NCBI GenBank assembly: GCA_910584155.1
Contig: CAJTYG010000001.1
Coordinates: forward strand, 206,023-270,022
Reading direction: 5' to 3'
DNA length: 64,000 nt
Source of the DNA: an uncultured Christensenella sp.
GTDB lineage: Bacteria > Bacillota > Clostridia > Christensenellales > CAG-917
Positions 19,320-27,874 of the stretch are shown in pieces; positions within the stretch are counted from its first letter, which is position 1, and each line of letters opens with the position of its first letter. Both the position numbers and the translations under genes were made by a program. The notes under the pieces are model-generated. The model saw only the letters and a program-made list of their open reading frames with translations. It was not told the DNA's origin and searched no databases.

Positions 19320-19358
19320 GGCAAGTCCGACCGATATACGGCGGGCTTGCCGTTTTTT
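19320..19358 (+). terminator. Terminator after the DUF3794-LysM gene
   Basis: GGCAAGTCCG (19320-19329) pairs with CGGGCTTGCC (19342-19351), with an inner CCG/CGG extension and a following T6 run. Confidence 0.88.
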
Positions 19359-19393
19359 AATATCGCAGAGCCGCTTAGCGCAATAGATTTGTC

Positions 19394-19422
19394 TTGTGTA
19401 AACGGCTTATCCGTGATAAAAT
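19394..19422 (+). promoter_or_regulatory. Promoter predicting a leaderless sigma-factor mRNA
   Basis: TTGTGT at 19394-19399, a 17-base spacer, TAAAAT at 19417-19422, then exactly six bases before the ATG at 19429. The expected start of transcription is the A of the ATG. No ribosome binding site can be seen upstream. Confidence 0.6.
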
Positions 19423-19428
19423 ACTTAT

Positions 19429-19968
19429 ATGACCAAACAGGAACTTGACGGAAAGATGCTGCGGCTGCAGCAGGGTGACGAGCAGGCGTTTGAGGATATT
19501 TACAACGAAACCAAACGTGGGCTGTTTGCTTTTATTCTGTCTATTTGCAGAGACTACTATATGGCGGAGGATATGATGCAGACTGCATACATACGCCTGA
19601 GAACCACCATTGCGTCTTATAAGGTCGGGGGCAACGCATATGCGTGGCTGTACACTATCGCAAAAAACGCCACGCTCAACGAGATATCAAAGAGAAAGCG
19701 TGAAACACCTTTAAACGTCGACGAGGACGGCGCAAGATTCGGCACTTATACGCTTGATGACGACGGCTCGCCCGTGACTGCGGTGATGAACAGAGTGCTC
19801 AATGAAACAGAAAGGCAGATAGTGACGCTGCACGTCATATCGGGCTTCAGGCACAGGGAAATAGCGGAGCTGCTTGAAAAACCGCTTGGCACCGTGCTGT
19901 GGACATACAACAACGCACTTGCAAAGATGAAAAAGGAGCTTGTGAAGGAGGGCTACGATGAAGCTTAA
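19429..19968 (+). CDS. ECF-type RNA polymerase sigma factor
   Basis: A 179-residue sigma-70 family protein of ECF size. Region 2 (residues about 18-85, with DYYMAEDMMQTAYIRL and NAYAWLYTIAKN) and region 4 (about 120-170, ending in the helix-turn-helix HREIAELLEKPLGTVLWTYN) are visible. It would direct RNA polymerase to a small regulon. The next gene overlaps by 11 bases and encodes a single-pass membrane protein, the usual arrangement for a sigma factor and its membrane partner or anti-sigma factor. The promoter lies so close to the ATG that the mRNA is probably leaderless. Confidence 0.9.
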   Translation: MTKQELDGKMLRLQQGDEQAFEDIYNETKRGLFAFILSICRDYYMAEDMMQTAYIRLRTTIASYKVGGNAYAWLYTIAKNATLNEISKRKRETPLNVDEDGARFGTYTLDDDGSPVTAVMNRVLNETERQIVTLHVISGFRHREIAELLEKPLGTVLWTYNNALAKMKKELVKEGYDEA

Positions 19969-20620
19969 GGATATCGAAAAAAATTTGAAAAAGGAGCAGG
20001 ACTGCAAGTCCGTTCCCGACGTCTACGCCCGTGCGAGCAAGGCGCCGCTAAACAAGCTGCTTACGGGCGAAACGCCCGCAAGAGCCTTCCAGAAGCAGGT
20101 GGTGATGAATTTGCTCATCTTTGTGCTTATCATCTTTTTGGTGATGGCGATAGGGTTTTCTGCAATGTGGCTTACGCCAAAGACGGAGGCCGCCGTTGCG
20201 GAGTGCTACGTTTGCGTCACGGTGGAAAGCGAAGACGGCATAGACAAGGTTGGCATTGTGTTCAACGAGAGCAAAATGGCGATAGTCACCGTCGCCGAGC
20301 AGACGGCCGGCAGCTTTAATACATCGCCGCTCGTGGTGCATAGTTTGCTGTTTGACGACTTTATATCCCCAAAAGTGAACGATAAAGTGTCTGTTGAGTT
20401 TTTATGCGGCAAATCGCTTGCTATAAACGACATTGTGCGCACGGTCGTAAACGAGCTTGAAATTTTGTATAACGGCAAGGTCTTTGAAATGTCTACGTCG
20501 GCAAATTCGTCGCAGATACGCACTCATATAAAGGACTATATCTCAGCCTGCAGCGGCAGCACGGCGGACGGCGAGAGCGTGGATGAGTTGATAAAAACCT
20601 ACACCGAGTTGTTTGCATAA
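19958..20620 (+). CDS. Single-pass membrane protein, probable sigma-factor partner (anti-sigma-like)
   Basis: A 220-residue protein: about 45 cytoplasmic residues, one membrane helix (about residues 48-70, MNLLIFVLIIFLVMAIGFSAMW), and about 150 residues outside. It overlaps the sigma gene by 11 bases, so the two are translationally coupled. By position and topology it is a candidate anti-sigma factor, although I see no classic zinc-binding HxxxCxxC anti-sigma motif. A similar pairing occurs at 47071-49272. Confidence 0.68.
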   Translation: MKLKDIEKNLKKEQDCKSVPDVYARASKAPLNKLLTGETPARAFQKQVVMNLLIFVLIIFLVMAIGFSAMWLTPKTEAAVAECYVCVTVESEDGIDKVGIVFNESKMAIVTVAEQTAGSFNTSPLVVHSLLFDDFISPKVNDKVSVEFLCGKSLAINDIVRTVVNELEILYNGKVFEMSTSANSSQIRTHIKDYISACSGSTADGESVDELIKTYTELFA

Positions 20621-20785
20621 ACATTAAATTGATTTAATAAGAGGCTTTTAGGACAATTTTCAGTTGAAAAAGCAGATGTAAGTATGTATAATAAATTAAA
20701 TAGTATTATACATACTAATTTTAAATTATACGGTCGTATGCGCCTTTGCGCATACCGAGGCGCCTGTGCGCTTTGCGGAGAAAAT

Positions 20786-23338
20786 ATGAAAAAGAAAAAC
20801 AGAATCGTCATCGTTGCGCTTGCACTGTGTCTTGCGGCATTGCTTGCCGTATCTCTTGTCGCCTGCGACCACAACCCATCGGATAAAGGCGGCAATAACG
20901 GAACCAATCAGTATGAAAAGCCTACCTACACCGTTACGTTTAAGACCAACAGCGATATGGTGCTGACAAATTCCGTCGTAAGCGGCATAGAATACGGTAC
21001 GGCGGTTAGCGAGCCAAAGGATTCAAACGGCAACAGAATTATCCCCGTCAAAAGAGGCAACAGGTTTTTGTGGTGGTCAAAGGACGGAAGCAGCGCTTAC
21101 GATTTTACTCAGCCTGTGACGGAAAACTTCACTCTCACTGCGCAGTACAGTCCTGTGGAATATGTTCATACTCCCGAGCTTTACGATACGCTCGTTTATG
21201 ACGCACAAAACGGCACCTTTAAGGTGGAACGCACACGTGAGCAAAACGATGTGGGTATGTCCGACGCCGAGCTTAACCCCGACACTACGTCGTTAAAATC
21301 GAAATTCGGCACTTCGGAAAACAAGCTTCCGTGTCCAAACGGCAGCGACAGTACAGGCGAGTTTTGTTTTTGGTATTATCTCAACGGCGACGGCAAGCCC
21401 GTGCAGTTTTCAAAGTGGAAGGCGGAGAGCGAAAATACGGTATTCCCGCTCGAGTCATACAATTTCACAAACGGCTTGACGCTCTATCCTATGTTTTACG
21501 ACAATCTGCCCACCGTCACGGTGAAGTTTGCGGACAGCCTTTCGGGGGCGGTCTATACCGAAAAGCAATATAAATTCGGCGACAATATCCCAACGGGTAC
21601 GGCTACGGCAAGCGACAAAGAGGGCTACGAGTTTGACTATTGGTACTATATCGTCACAAGCAAGGATAAGGACGGCAACGAGATAAAGGAAGACAAAGCG
21701 TTTACCTTTGAAACCGCCGATGAGAAAAACCCCACTTCGCCTATGGACGCAGCTCAGGCAAAGGACAACTTTGTGCCTGTCGAGCTCACCGTTTATGCCA
21801 AGTGGACACGTGTTATAAAAATTGCAAACGTTGCGGACTATATGGCTCTTTACAATGAGCTAAGGACGGAAGATCCCACCGAAGACGAGCAAAAGCGCAT
21901 AGATCAGATTTACACCGCAAAAATCAGTATAGTCGGCGAGCTTGATTTTGGCGAGCAGTCCCTGCAACCGCTGTTTGGCAGCGAGCACCCCTTTAAGGGC
22001 ACTATAGACGGCAATATATACGGCTCAAACAACTCTGTCATCGGCACGGCTAAGATAAAGGGCGGTTATTTCGGAAATCAAACGGACGGCTCGGTATTCG
22101 GTTACAACGAAGGCGTCATCAAAAATATAGTGTTTGAGGACGTCCGCTTCGATTTTGAAAATATGCAGGCGGATACGGTCTATGTAGGCACCGTCACGTC
22201 AATGAACGGCGGCACTGTAGAAGGCTGTGCGATAGTGTATACGGGGCAGCTTTCAATAGAGTATGACAATGCCGTGGTGTACGGCGGCATAACCGCAAGA
22301 AATAACGGAACTTCGTCATCGAATGCGCTTTTAAGACTGTGCACCGTAAACGTTGCCGGCGGCTTTACAGCGGAGTGTAAGTCGTTGGTGTTCGGCGGGC
22401 TCGCAGGCGAGGGCAATGCGGCTGCAAGCATAACTAAGTGTACGGTCATCAGCTTTGAAGTAAATGCGGTGCTTTGCTCGGAAAACGGCGCAGAGGCAAG
22501 CGGACGCTTGGTCATGGGCGGCATAGTCGGCATAAACGCAGGACAGATAAGGCTTTCAACGGTGAGGAGCTTCAACGTGGTCGATGCGGTCAGCCTCGGC
22601 GAGTTTATCTTCGGCGGAGTTGCGGGTATCAATACAAGTAACCTGCGTGTCGTCAATGCAACTGTAAAGCTTGGCAGCTCAAGCAATGCCGTCAAGGCAA
22701 GAGGCTCGCTGTCTAACATTGTAGCGGTCGGCGGACTTATAGGCAAAAACGAGGGATATATCCTCAACAGCTACGTCAATGCACAGCTTTACGTTGAAAT
22801 AGTCGGCGCAGCTCAGACGGGCGGCATAGTTACCGTCGGCGGACTTGTCGGCAACAATTTCAGCGATAAAAAGGATACGAGCAGCGCAACGGAATCGGGC
22901 GTGTGCGCAATAAACTATTGCTATTCTGTAGGCGAGGTCAGCGTGAAGGTCGCAGACACCGTAGAAAACGTAGCGGTGTATGCAGGCGGCATTGCGGGTA
23001 GAAATACGCACAAAAAGCTTGGTTCGCTGTTCTCTGTGATGAATATAACCGTAAACAATGCAGGTGCAAAGACCTATGTGGGCAGGATCGTCGGCAAGAT
23101 GTTGAACGATGTTGCTACAAACGGCAATATCTTCTTTATACAGGAAGCAAATGTAAACGTTACGGGCGAGGCGGAGACGCAGGATCTGGGCACTGTGACG
23201 GAAGAAGCAAATTTCCGTGACGGAAAGTGGGTTACGGGTGCGGACGGCGGAAACAGCGTTATACGCTTCAGCGGCACCACGTGGGAAGTTGTGAACGAGC
23301 AATATCCCACCTTCAAAGCGGACGTTTACAACGAATAA
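20786..23338 (+). CDS. Surface lipoprotein with Listeria-Bacteroides and GLUG repeats
   Basis: An 850-residue lipoprotein. The ATG at 20786 is preferred to the in-frame ATG at 20684 because GCGGAG precedes it and the product then begins with a normal signal peptide and lipobox (SLVAC, Cys about residue 26). Residues about 50-350 contain Listeria-Bacteroides-type modules (for example FLWWSKDGSSAYDF, FDYWYYIVTS). Residues about 360-820 carry GLUG-type repeats such as VFGGLAGEGNAA and VAVGGLIGKNEGYILNSYV. GLUG motifs are typical of exported adhesins. It follows the sigma/membrane-protein pair by 165 bases and could be a member of that regulon, but this is only positional. Confidence 0.86.
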   Translation: MKKKNRIVIVALALCLAALLAVSLVACDHNPSDKGGNNGTNQYEKPTYTVTFKTNSDMVLTNSVVSGIEYGTAVSEPKDSNGNRIIPVKRGNRFLWWSKDGSSAYDFTQPVTENFTLTAQYSPVEYVHTPELYDTLVYDAQNGTFKVERTREQNDVGMSDAELNPDTTSLKSKFGTSENKLPCPNGSDSTGEFCFWYYLNGDGKPVQFSKWKAESENTVFPLESYNFTNGLTLYPMFYDNLPTVTVKFADSLSGAVYTEKQYKFGDNIPTGTATASDKEGYEFDYWYYIVTSKDKDGNEIKEDKAFTFETADEKNPTSPMDAAQAKDNFVPVELTVYAKWTRVIKIANVADYMALYNELRTEDPTEDEQKRIDQIYTAKISIVGELDFGEQSLQPLFGSEHPFKGTIDGNIYGSNNSVIGTAKIKGGYFGNQTDGSVFGYNEGVIKNIVFEDVRFDFENMQADTVYVGTVTSMNGGTVEGCAIVYTGQLSIEYDNAVVYGGITARNNGTSSSNALLRLCTVNVAGGFTAECKSLVFGGLAGEGNAAASITKCTVISFEVNAVLCSENGAEASGRLVMGGIVGINAGQIRLSTVRSFNVVDAVSLGEFIFGGVAGINTSNLRVVNATVKLGSSSNAVKARGSLSNIVAVGGLIGKNEGYILNSYVNAQLYVEIVGAAQTGGIVTVGGLVGNNFSDKKDTSSATESGVCAINYCYSVGEVSVKVADTVENVAVYAGGIAGRNTHKKLGSLFSVMNITVNNAGAKTYVGRIVGKMLNDVATNGNIFFIQEANVNVTGEAETQDLGTVTEEANFRDGKWVTGADGGNSVIRFSGTTWEVVNEQYPTFKADVYNE

Positions 23339-23352
23339 AAAGGTTAAAAGGT

Positions 23353-24183
23353 ATGTCGGATTTTGATATAGAATTAGTGGGAAAAGTAGGCTCGATGGCT
23401 TTGGTGGACACCGAGTACGGGGATATGAATTACAACGTCATAGCCCGCATTTCCCGTGAGCTTAAGCCGGGCTACGTGTGGATCACCTCGGGTGCGACCG
23501 AAATAGGCAAGCTGGATTATATCAAGCGCAACGGCGCACCTCTTTGCGGCAGCGACGACGACAATAAGACGGACTACGCCGCACAGGGACAGTCCGTGCT
23601 TATGCAAACCTACCGTCAGTTTATAGACAGCAGATACAGCGTGAGGCAGATTTTAGTTGAGCATCAGCATTTTAACGACATCGAAAAGCGCCGCCATCTC
23701 GGCGATATGCTGCGCCGCTGTCCAAAGCAAAACGCTATCCCCATAATCAACTACAACGATGCAGTAAGCTATGAGGAAAACCGCAAGCTTGAAATAAACC
23801 GAATTCTGCAAACGGGCGGCAAGGCTATCGAGTGCGTCGACAATGACGAAACCGCAAGTCAGATAGCCTGTCTGCTCAAATGCAAGACGCTGCTTATCCT
23901 GTCCACCACAGATGGCATTTTGTCCGATCCGACAGACGAAAATTCGCTTGTCGAAAGAGTGAGCGGAAAGGACGTATACGAGCTTATCGCAAATGTGGAG
24001 GAATTGCAATCGCATTGCAAGGGCGCCTCACGTGCGGGTGCGCACGGCGCAAAAGCAAAGCTCGAGTATGTCAAAGAACCTCTCAAAAACGGCACGAGGG
24101 TGATAATTGCGTCCGCCCGATATTCTATATCGTCCATTTTGGACGGCTCCGCAAAGGCTACGAGGATAGGTCTTGATTTTTAA
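23353..24183 (+). CDS. Amino-acid kinase family protein, glutamate 5-kinase-like
   Basis: A 276-residue amino-acid kinase fold protein. The ATG at 23353 follows AAAAGG; the longer in-frame start at 23227 lies inside the preceding gene. Motifs recall ProB: KVGSMALVD at the N-terminus, TSGATEIG (about 46-53), INYNDAV (about 133), DNDETASQIACLL (about 158-170) followed by LLILSTTDGIL, and a C-terminal nucleotide-site-like segment SRAGAHGAKAK. There is no C-terminal PUA domain and no proA nearby, so true glutamate 5-kinase activity is uncertain. Several canonical residues differ, for example the usual GTGGM loop reads SRAGAHG. It may phosphorylate another small substrate. Confidence 0.72.
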   Translation: MSDFDIELVGKVGSMALVDTEYGDMNYNVIARISRELKPGYVWITSGATEIGKLDYIKRNGAPLCGSDDDNKTDYAAQGQSVLMQTYRQFIDSRYSVRQILVEHQHFNDIEKRRHLGDMLRRCPKQNAIPIINYNDAVSYEENRKLEINRILQTGGKAIECVDNDETASQIACLLKCKTLLILSTTDGILSDPTDENSLVERVSGKDVYELIANVEELQSHCKGASRAGAHGAKAKLEYVKEPLKNGTRVIIASARYSISSILDGSAKATRIGLDF

Positions 24184-24209
24184 ATTTGCAAAAAAGAGAA
24201 ATAAAAAAC

Positions 24210-24371
24210 TTATTTGAGGTCGCTGTCAATAAGCGATAAAAGTATTTTATGCCCGTCCTGCAAATTTATGTAAAACATATATCCCATGTCTTTGTCGACG
24301 TATTCTACATCTTTTACTTGATCGATTTCTGTTGAGATAAGTTCGCCAATAGTAACCAAAAGGTCTTCCAT
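24210..24371 (-). CDS. Small conserved-looking protein of unknown function (53 aa)
   Basis: A 53-residue acidic protein (begins MEDLLVTIGEL, ends SLIDSDLK) read on the minus strand. It has a good AAAGGAG site eight bases before its ATG. The sequence is balanced and hydrophobic residues alternate as in a small folded alpha/beta protein. I do not recognise a family. It is flanked by the end of the kinase gene and a 370-base AT-rich gap. Confidence 0.6.
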   Translation of the reverse strand: MEDLLVTIGELISTEIDQVKDVEYVDKDMGYMFYINLQDGHKILLSLIDSDLK

Positions 24372-24607
24372 TTCAGTGCTCCTTTGCGCAACATGTGCGC
24401 TTGCATTAGTATTTTTTATATATACAGTTTAAAATGCCGCCGACCTGTCTGCAATGCAAAATTATGTTTGATTTTATCTATATTTGGCTAAATTTGTCGA
24501 ATTTTGTTTATTTGCTAAATTTTCAGGCGTTTTAAAAGCTTTTTTGGCTTATCCTGTCTATTGCTTTTTATAGATATATTATAATTACTATATTATATAT
24601 AAAAGCA
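24372..24607. other. AT-rich intergenic region
   Basis: No gene is seen. It separates the divergent 53-residue gene from the nickel importer promoter and contains runs of A/T with ATATTATAATTACTATATTATATAT near 24575-24600, which may be part of promoter architecture for either direction. Confidence 0.4.
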
Positions 24608-24636
24608 TTGACTAAAAGACGCTTTTATATTATATT
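24608..24636 (+). promoter_or_regulatory. Sigma-A-type promoter of the nickel importer / lar operon
   Basis: TTGACT at 24608-24613, a 17-base spacer and TATATT at 24631-24636. Transcription would start near 24643, giving a leader of about 110 bases that ends in a perfect terminator hairpin. Confidence 0.7.
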
Positions 24637-24642
24637 GTTTTT

Positions 24643-24752
24643 ACAGTCCGCCTGCGGACGTCACGAAGGCGTTTAAAAAAGCGGCGGACGGTATCATATG
24701 CGAGGTCACGAAGGCTTATCCCGTTTTGGGATAAGCCTTTATTTTGTCGGTT
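24643..24752 (+). promoter_or_regulatory. Candidate riboswitch or attenuator leader upstream of the nickel operon
   Basis: Between the predicted transcription start and the first gene lies a GC-rich stretch in an otherwise AT-rich gap. It contains TCCGCC (24647-24652) able to pair with GGCGGA (24683-24688), two copies of GTCACGAAGGC (24660-24670 and 24705-24715), and then the terminator stem. The second copy overlaps the 5' arm of the terminator, so folding of the upstream part could in principle decide whether the terminator forms. I do not match it to a known class, and the identity of the signal is unknown; nickel is an attractive guess given the genes below. Confidence 0.45.
24711..24745 (+). 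terminator. Perfect intrinsic terminator just before the first importer gene
   Basis: AAGGCTTATCCC (24711-24722) pairs perfectly over 12 bases with GGGATAAGCCTT (24728-24739), followed by TATTTT. It ends about 8 bases before the ATG of the first importer gene, so it must be regulated or leaky for the operon to be expressed from the promoter at 24608. Confidence 0.85.
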
Positions 24753-25532
24753 ATGCTGCAAGTGGAAAATTTAAACGTCAAAGCCGAATTCGATAGATAC
24801 GAGGGAGATATATTGCAGGATATATCCTTTTGTGTTTGTCAGGGGCAGCCGCTTGCGATTATAGGCGAAAGCGGAAGCGGAAAGACGATGTGCGCACTTG
24901 CTCTTTTGGGCTTACTGCCGTCAAACTGCGTCGCAAGCGGAAGCGTGAAGCTGGACGGCAAGGAAATTTTAGGTTTGAAAGAGAGACGCTTAAACGCTAT
25001 GCGGGGCTGCGAGCTTGCGTACATTCCCCAAAGCGGAGCGGAATTTTTAAATCCTGCGCTTAAAATAAGCTCTCATTTTTATGAAACCTTAAAAAAATCG
25101 GGCATAAAGGACAGGCGCAGCCGCAGGGAAATAGCCCTGCAAAAGCTTTCGCAGGCAGGGCTTGCCGACGTGGGAGAGGAAGTGCTTGCAAAATATCCTC
25201 ATCAGCTTAGCGGCGGACAGGCTCAGCGCACAGTGCTTGCGCTGTCGCTGTGTCAAAATGCAAGGCTTATCATTGCCGACGAGCCTACAAAGGGCATAGA
25301 CAGCGAGACGGCACAGTGCTTTGAGCGCTGTATGGATACAGCCTTTAAGGAAAGTTGTCTGATAATAATTACGCACGACGTGAGGCTTGCAGCCAAGTGC
25401 CATAGCGTTGCCGTGATAAAGGACGGGCGCATTGTGGAATACGGTGCGGCAGGCGAGGTGCTGTCAGCCCCGAGCAACGAATACACCAAAAGCTTGATAG
25501 CGGCTATGCCAAAGGACGGCGATTATGCTTGA
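24753..25532 (+). CDS. Nickel/peptide ABC importer, ATP-binding subunit 1
   Basis: A 259-residue ABC ATPase of the Dpp/Opp/Nik class. Walker A GESGSGKT (near 36), signature LSGGQAQR (near 150) and Walker B LIIADEPTK (near 170) are intact. The ATG at 24753 is preferred; an in-frame TTG at 24744 overlaps the terminator tail. It is the first of five importer genes followed by lar cofactor genes, which points to nickel rather than peptides as the cargo. The stop overlaps the next gene by 8 bases. Confidence 0.9.
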   Translation: MLQVENLNVKAEFDRYEGDILQDISFCVCQGQPLAIIGESGSGKTMCALALLGLLPSNCVASGSVKLDGKEILGLKERRLNAMRGCELAYIPQSGAEFLNPALKISSHFYETLKKSGIKDRRSRREIALQKLSQAGLADVGEEVLAKYPHQLSGGQAQRTVLALSLCQNARLIIADEPTKGIDSETAQCFERCMDTAFKESCLIIITHDVRLAAKCHSVAVIKDGRIVEYGAAGEVLSAPSNEYTKSLIAAMPKDGDYA

Positions 25533-26229
25533 GGCGGTCGACGTAACAAAAAAGTTTAAACGTCCAAACTCAAAGGGCTTTATCTATCCGCTTGCAGGCG
25601 CAAGCCTTTTTGTCGACGACGGCGAAAGGGTTGGCATATTCGGCAAAAGCGGACAGGGCAAAAGTACGTTTGCAAATATCGTGTGCGGGCTTTTGAAGCC
25701 CGACGGCGGCAACGTATATTTAAACGAATTTCCGCTCTACGGCAAAAGGGGCGGATATGATTTGAATTTGGGCAAAAAGATACAGCTTATTCCTCAGCAG
25801 CCTTACTCTTCCTTTGACCCTATGCAAAAGGTTGGGAATGCCGTTGTCGAGGCGCTGATATCCTCAAAAAACGCAAAGGGAAGCCGTGAGGCAAATATAC
25901 TTGCGCAGTCGCTGTTCGAGCGTGTTTCGCTTGAAAAGACTCTTTTTGACAGACTGCCTGCTCAGCTCAGCGGCGGACAGATACAGCGTGTGGCTATCGC
26001 CCGTGCGCTTGCGGTCTCGCCCGAGATAATAATTTCAGACGAATCCACGGCAATGCTCGACACCGTGTCGCAGGCGCAGGTTTTGGACATATATCGCAGC
26101 CTTGCCGACGGGGGCATATCCGTCATAGCGATTTCGCACGATATTGGGCTTATAAACGGCTTTGCCGACAGGTGCTATCGCCTCAGCGATGGACAGTTTG
26201 AGCTTACAAAAATAAAGGAACTGCAATGA
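25525..26229 (+). CDS. Nickel/peptide ABC importer, ATP-binding subunit 2
   Basis: A 234-residue ABC ATPase, the short second ATPase of a Nik/Dpp-type importer. Walker A GKSGQGKST, signature LSGGQIQR and Walker B-like IIISDEST (the usual DEPT is DEST here) are present, and the H-loop is ISHD. It overlaps both neighbours (8 bases upstream, ATGA overlap with the binding-protein gene), so the importer genes are tightly coupled. It lacks the C-terminal oligopeptide/dipeptide extension found in longer OppF/DppF proteins, which is more like NikE. Confidence 0.88.
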   Translation: MLEAVDVTKKFKRPNSKGFIYPLAGASLFVDDGERVGIFGKSGQGKSTFANIVCGLLKPDGGNVYLNEFPLYGKRGGYDLNLGKKIQLIPQQPYSSFDPMQKVGNAVVEALISSKNAKGSREANILAQSLFERVSLEKTLFDRLPAQLSGGQIQRVAIARALAVSPEIIISDESTAMLDTVSQAQVLDIYRSLADGGISVIAISHDIGLINGFADRCYRLSDGQFELTKIKELQ

Positions 26230-27827
26230 AAAATTTTAAAGTCAAAGTGTTTTTTCCGATATTTATTGCGCTTACCGTGACGGTATGCGCTTTGGGACTT
26301 GCCGCCTGCAATAAGAGCGGCACCGCCGCAGATACGCTCGCAGTCGGCACAACTATGACGGTGGACTCGTTAAACCGCCTTGCAAGCACGGGCGGCGACA
26401 GCGGCTACAACTATCTTATGCTGTCAAGCACGCTCGCTCAAGTGCCGCTCATCTACAGCGAGGGCGGAAGGATAAGCTCCGTTTTGTGCGACATATCCGT
26501 GAGCGACGACGGCTTGAAATATACGTTTGCGCTTAAGGACGTCTTTAAGTGGCACGACGGCAAGGACGTGACGGCAGACGATTTGCTTTTCACCCTGCAA
26601 AGCAGCTTAGGCGGCGAGACTGTAGAGCTGCAGAGCGGAGCGGCAGTCGTTACGCTCAAAAAGCCGCAGGCGAGGTTCCTCGACAGTCTGCTCGGCGTGC
26701 TGATAATGCCAAAGCATTTGCTTGAGGGCGAGACAGCAAGCACGATAACGGACGAAAAATCCGTCATAGGCTGCGGACCCTTCAAATTTATAAAGAGAAA
26801 TATAGCGGCAGGCACCGTTGAGTTTGAAAAGTTTGACGGCTATCCCTATGCGGACAGGGTGTCGTTTAAAAAGGTGGTGTTTCGTTGCTTTGGGTCTGAG
26901 GATACAATGCGCCTTGCGCTGAAGGCGGGCGAGATAGATATTATCTGGAATTACGGCTACGGTTTGAACGCCGACGGTGCGTCCGATTTTGAAAAAGCGG
27001 ACGGAATCAAGCTTGAGACGTACACCGTCAAGGCCGTGCCAAAGGTGCTGTTTTTCAACAATACGAAGCTCACCGATACGAGAGTGAAGAGTGCGATACG
27101 CAAGGCGATAGACTATGAAAAGATAGGCAGAATTTTCGGCACAAAGGGTGCGTCGCTGCCCCGTGAGGGCTTTGTTGCGCCCGATATTTTCGGATATACG
27201 CAAACGGCGCAGCTTACAAGAGATTTAGTGGGGGCAAGAGCTTTGCTAAAAGAGGCGGGCTATTCTGAAGATAATAAGTTTGATTTCGAGCTGCTCGTGC
27301 GTGCCGATAACAACGATACGCAGTATGCGGATCTTATAAAAACCGACCTCGAGGAAACGGGACTCATAAGCGTAAAGCTCAAGAGCATAGCGGGCGCACA
27401 GCAGTGGCAGGCATACTACAGGGCGGGCAGCCATATGGCAAGCCTTGCAAGTGTGACGGAGGCAGGCTACGGCTTTGAAGCGGGCTATGCGACGAGGTAT
27501 CTGCTTGCCGCAGACAACTACGTTATGCGGGACAGCTTCCCTCAAGGCAATCCCGTTTGTCACGGAAATATCGACATAGGCACGCCCGACGACCTTACGG
27601 AATTCGGCATAATAAGACAGGCGCTTGCCGACGCAAAAAACCTCGACGAGCTAAGCGAAGCTGCGGCAGCATATCAAAATTACATCGTGGACAACGCCCC
27701 CTGTATTGCGCTTTTGTATGATAGCAAGGTGCAGGCTTTAAGCAAAAAGCTTGAGGGCTACAGAGTAGACGCAACGTTCGGCATTTTAAACGTGCAAGGC
27801 TTTATTACGATGAAAAAGGCAGTTTAA
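26226..27827 (+). CDS. Family 5 solute-binding lipoprotein, probably nickel-binding
   Basis: A 533-residue SBP_bac_5 (cluster C) lipoprotein. The signal peptide ends in a lipobox (GLAAC, Cys about 28). Family hallmarks include KWHDGKDVTADDLLFTLQS (about 98-117) and the C-terminal YQNYIVDNAPCIALLYDSK. These proteins deliver peptides, nickel chelates or related cargo to ABC permeases. The gene lies between the ATPase and permease genes, and larE, larB and larC follow in the same direction, so nickel or a nickel complex is the favoured substrate. Binding specificity cannot be proved from sequence alone. Confidence 0.88.
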   Translation: MKNFKVKVFFPIFIALTVTVCALGLAACNKSGTAADTLAVGTTMTVDSLNRLASTGGDSGYNYLMLSSTLAQVPLIYSEGGRISSVLCDISVSDDGLKYTFALKDVFKWHDGKDVTADDLLFTLQSSLGGETVELQSGAAVVTLKKPQARFLDSLLGVLIMPKHLLEGETASTITDEKSVIGCGPFKFIKRNIAAGTVEFEKFDGYPYADRVSFKKVVFRCFGSEDTMRLALKAGEIDIIWNYGYGLNADGASDFEKADGIKLETYTVKAVPKVLFFNNTKLTDTRVKSAIRKAIDYEKIGRIFGTKGASLPREGFVAPDIFGYTQTAQLTRDLVGARALLKEAGYSEDNKFDFELLVRADNNDTQYADLIKTDLEETGLISVKLKSIAGAQQWQAYYRAGSHMASLASVTEAGYGFEAGYATRYLLAADNYVMRDSFPQGNPVCHGNIDIGTPDDLTEFGIIRQALADAKNLDELSEAAAAYQNYIVDNAPCIALLYDSKVQALSKKLEGYRVDATFGILNVQGFITMKKAV

Positions 27828-27874
27828 CTGCGCAAAAGCGATATATAAACTTCTTATTTAGTGAAGAGGCAAAG

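Noticed and set aside
24660..24715. Known NiCo or other named riboswitch
   Set aside because: I could not match the conserved bases of any known class from memory, so only an unassigned leader is reported.
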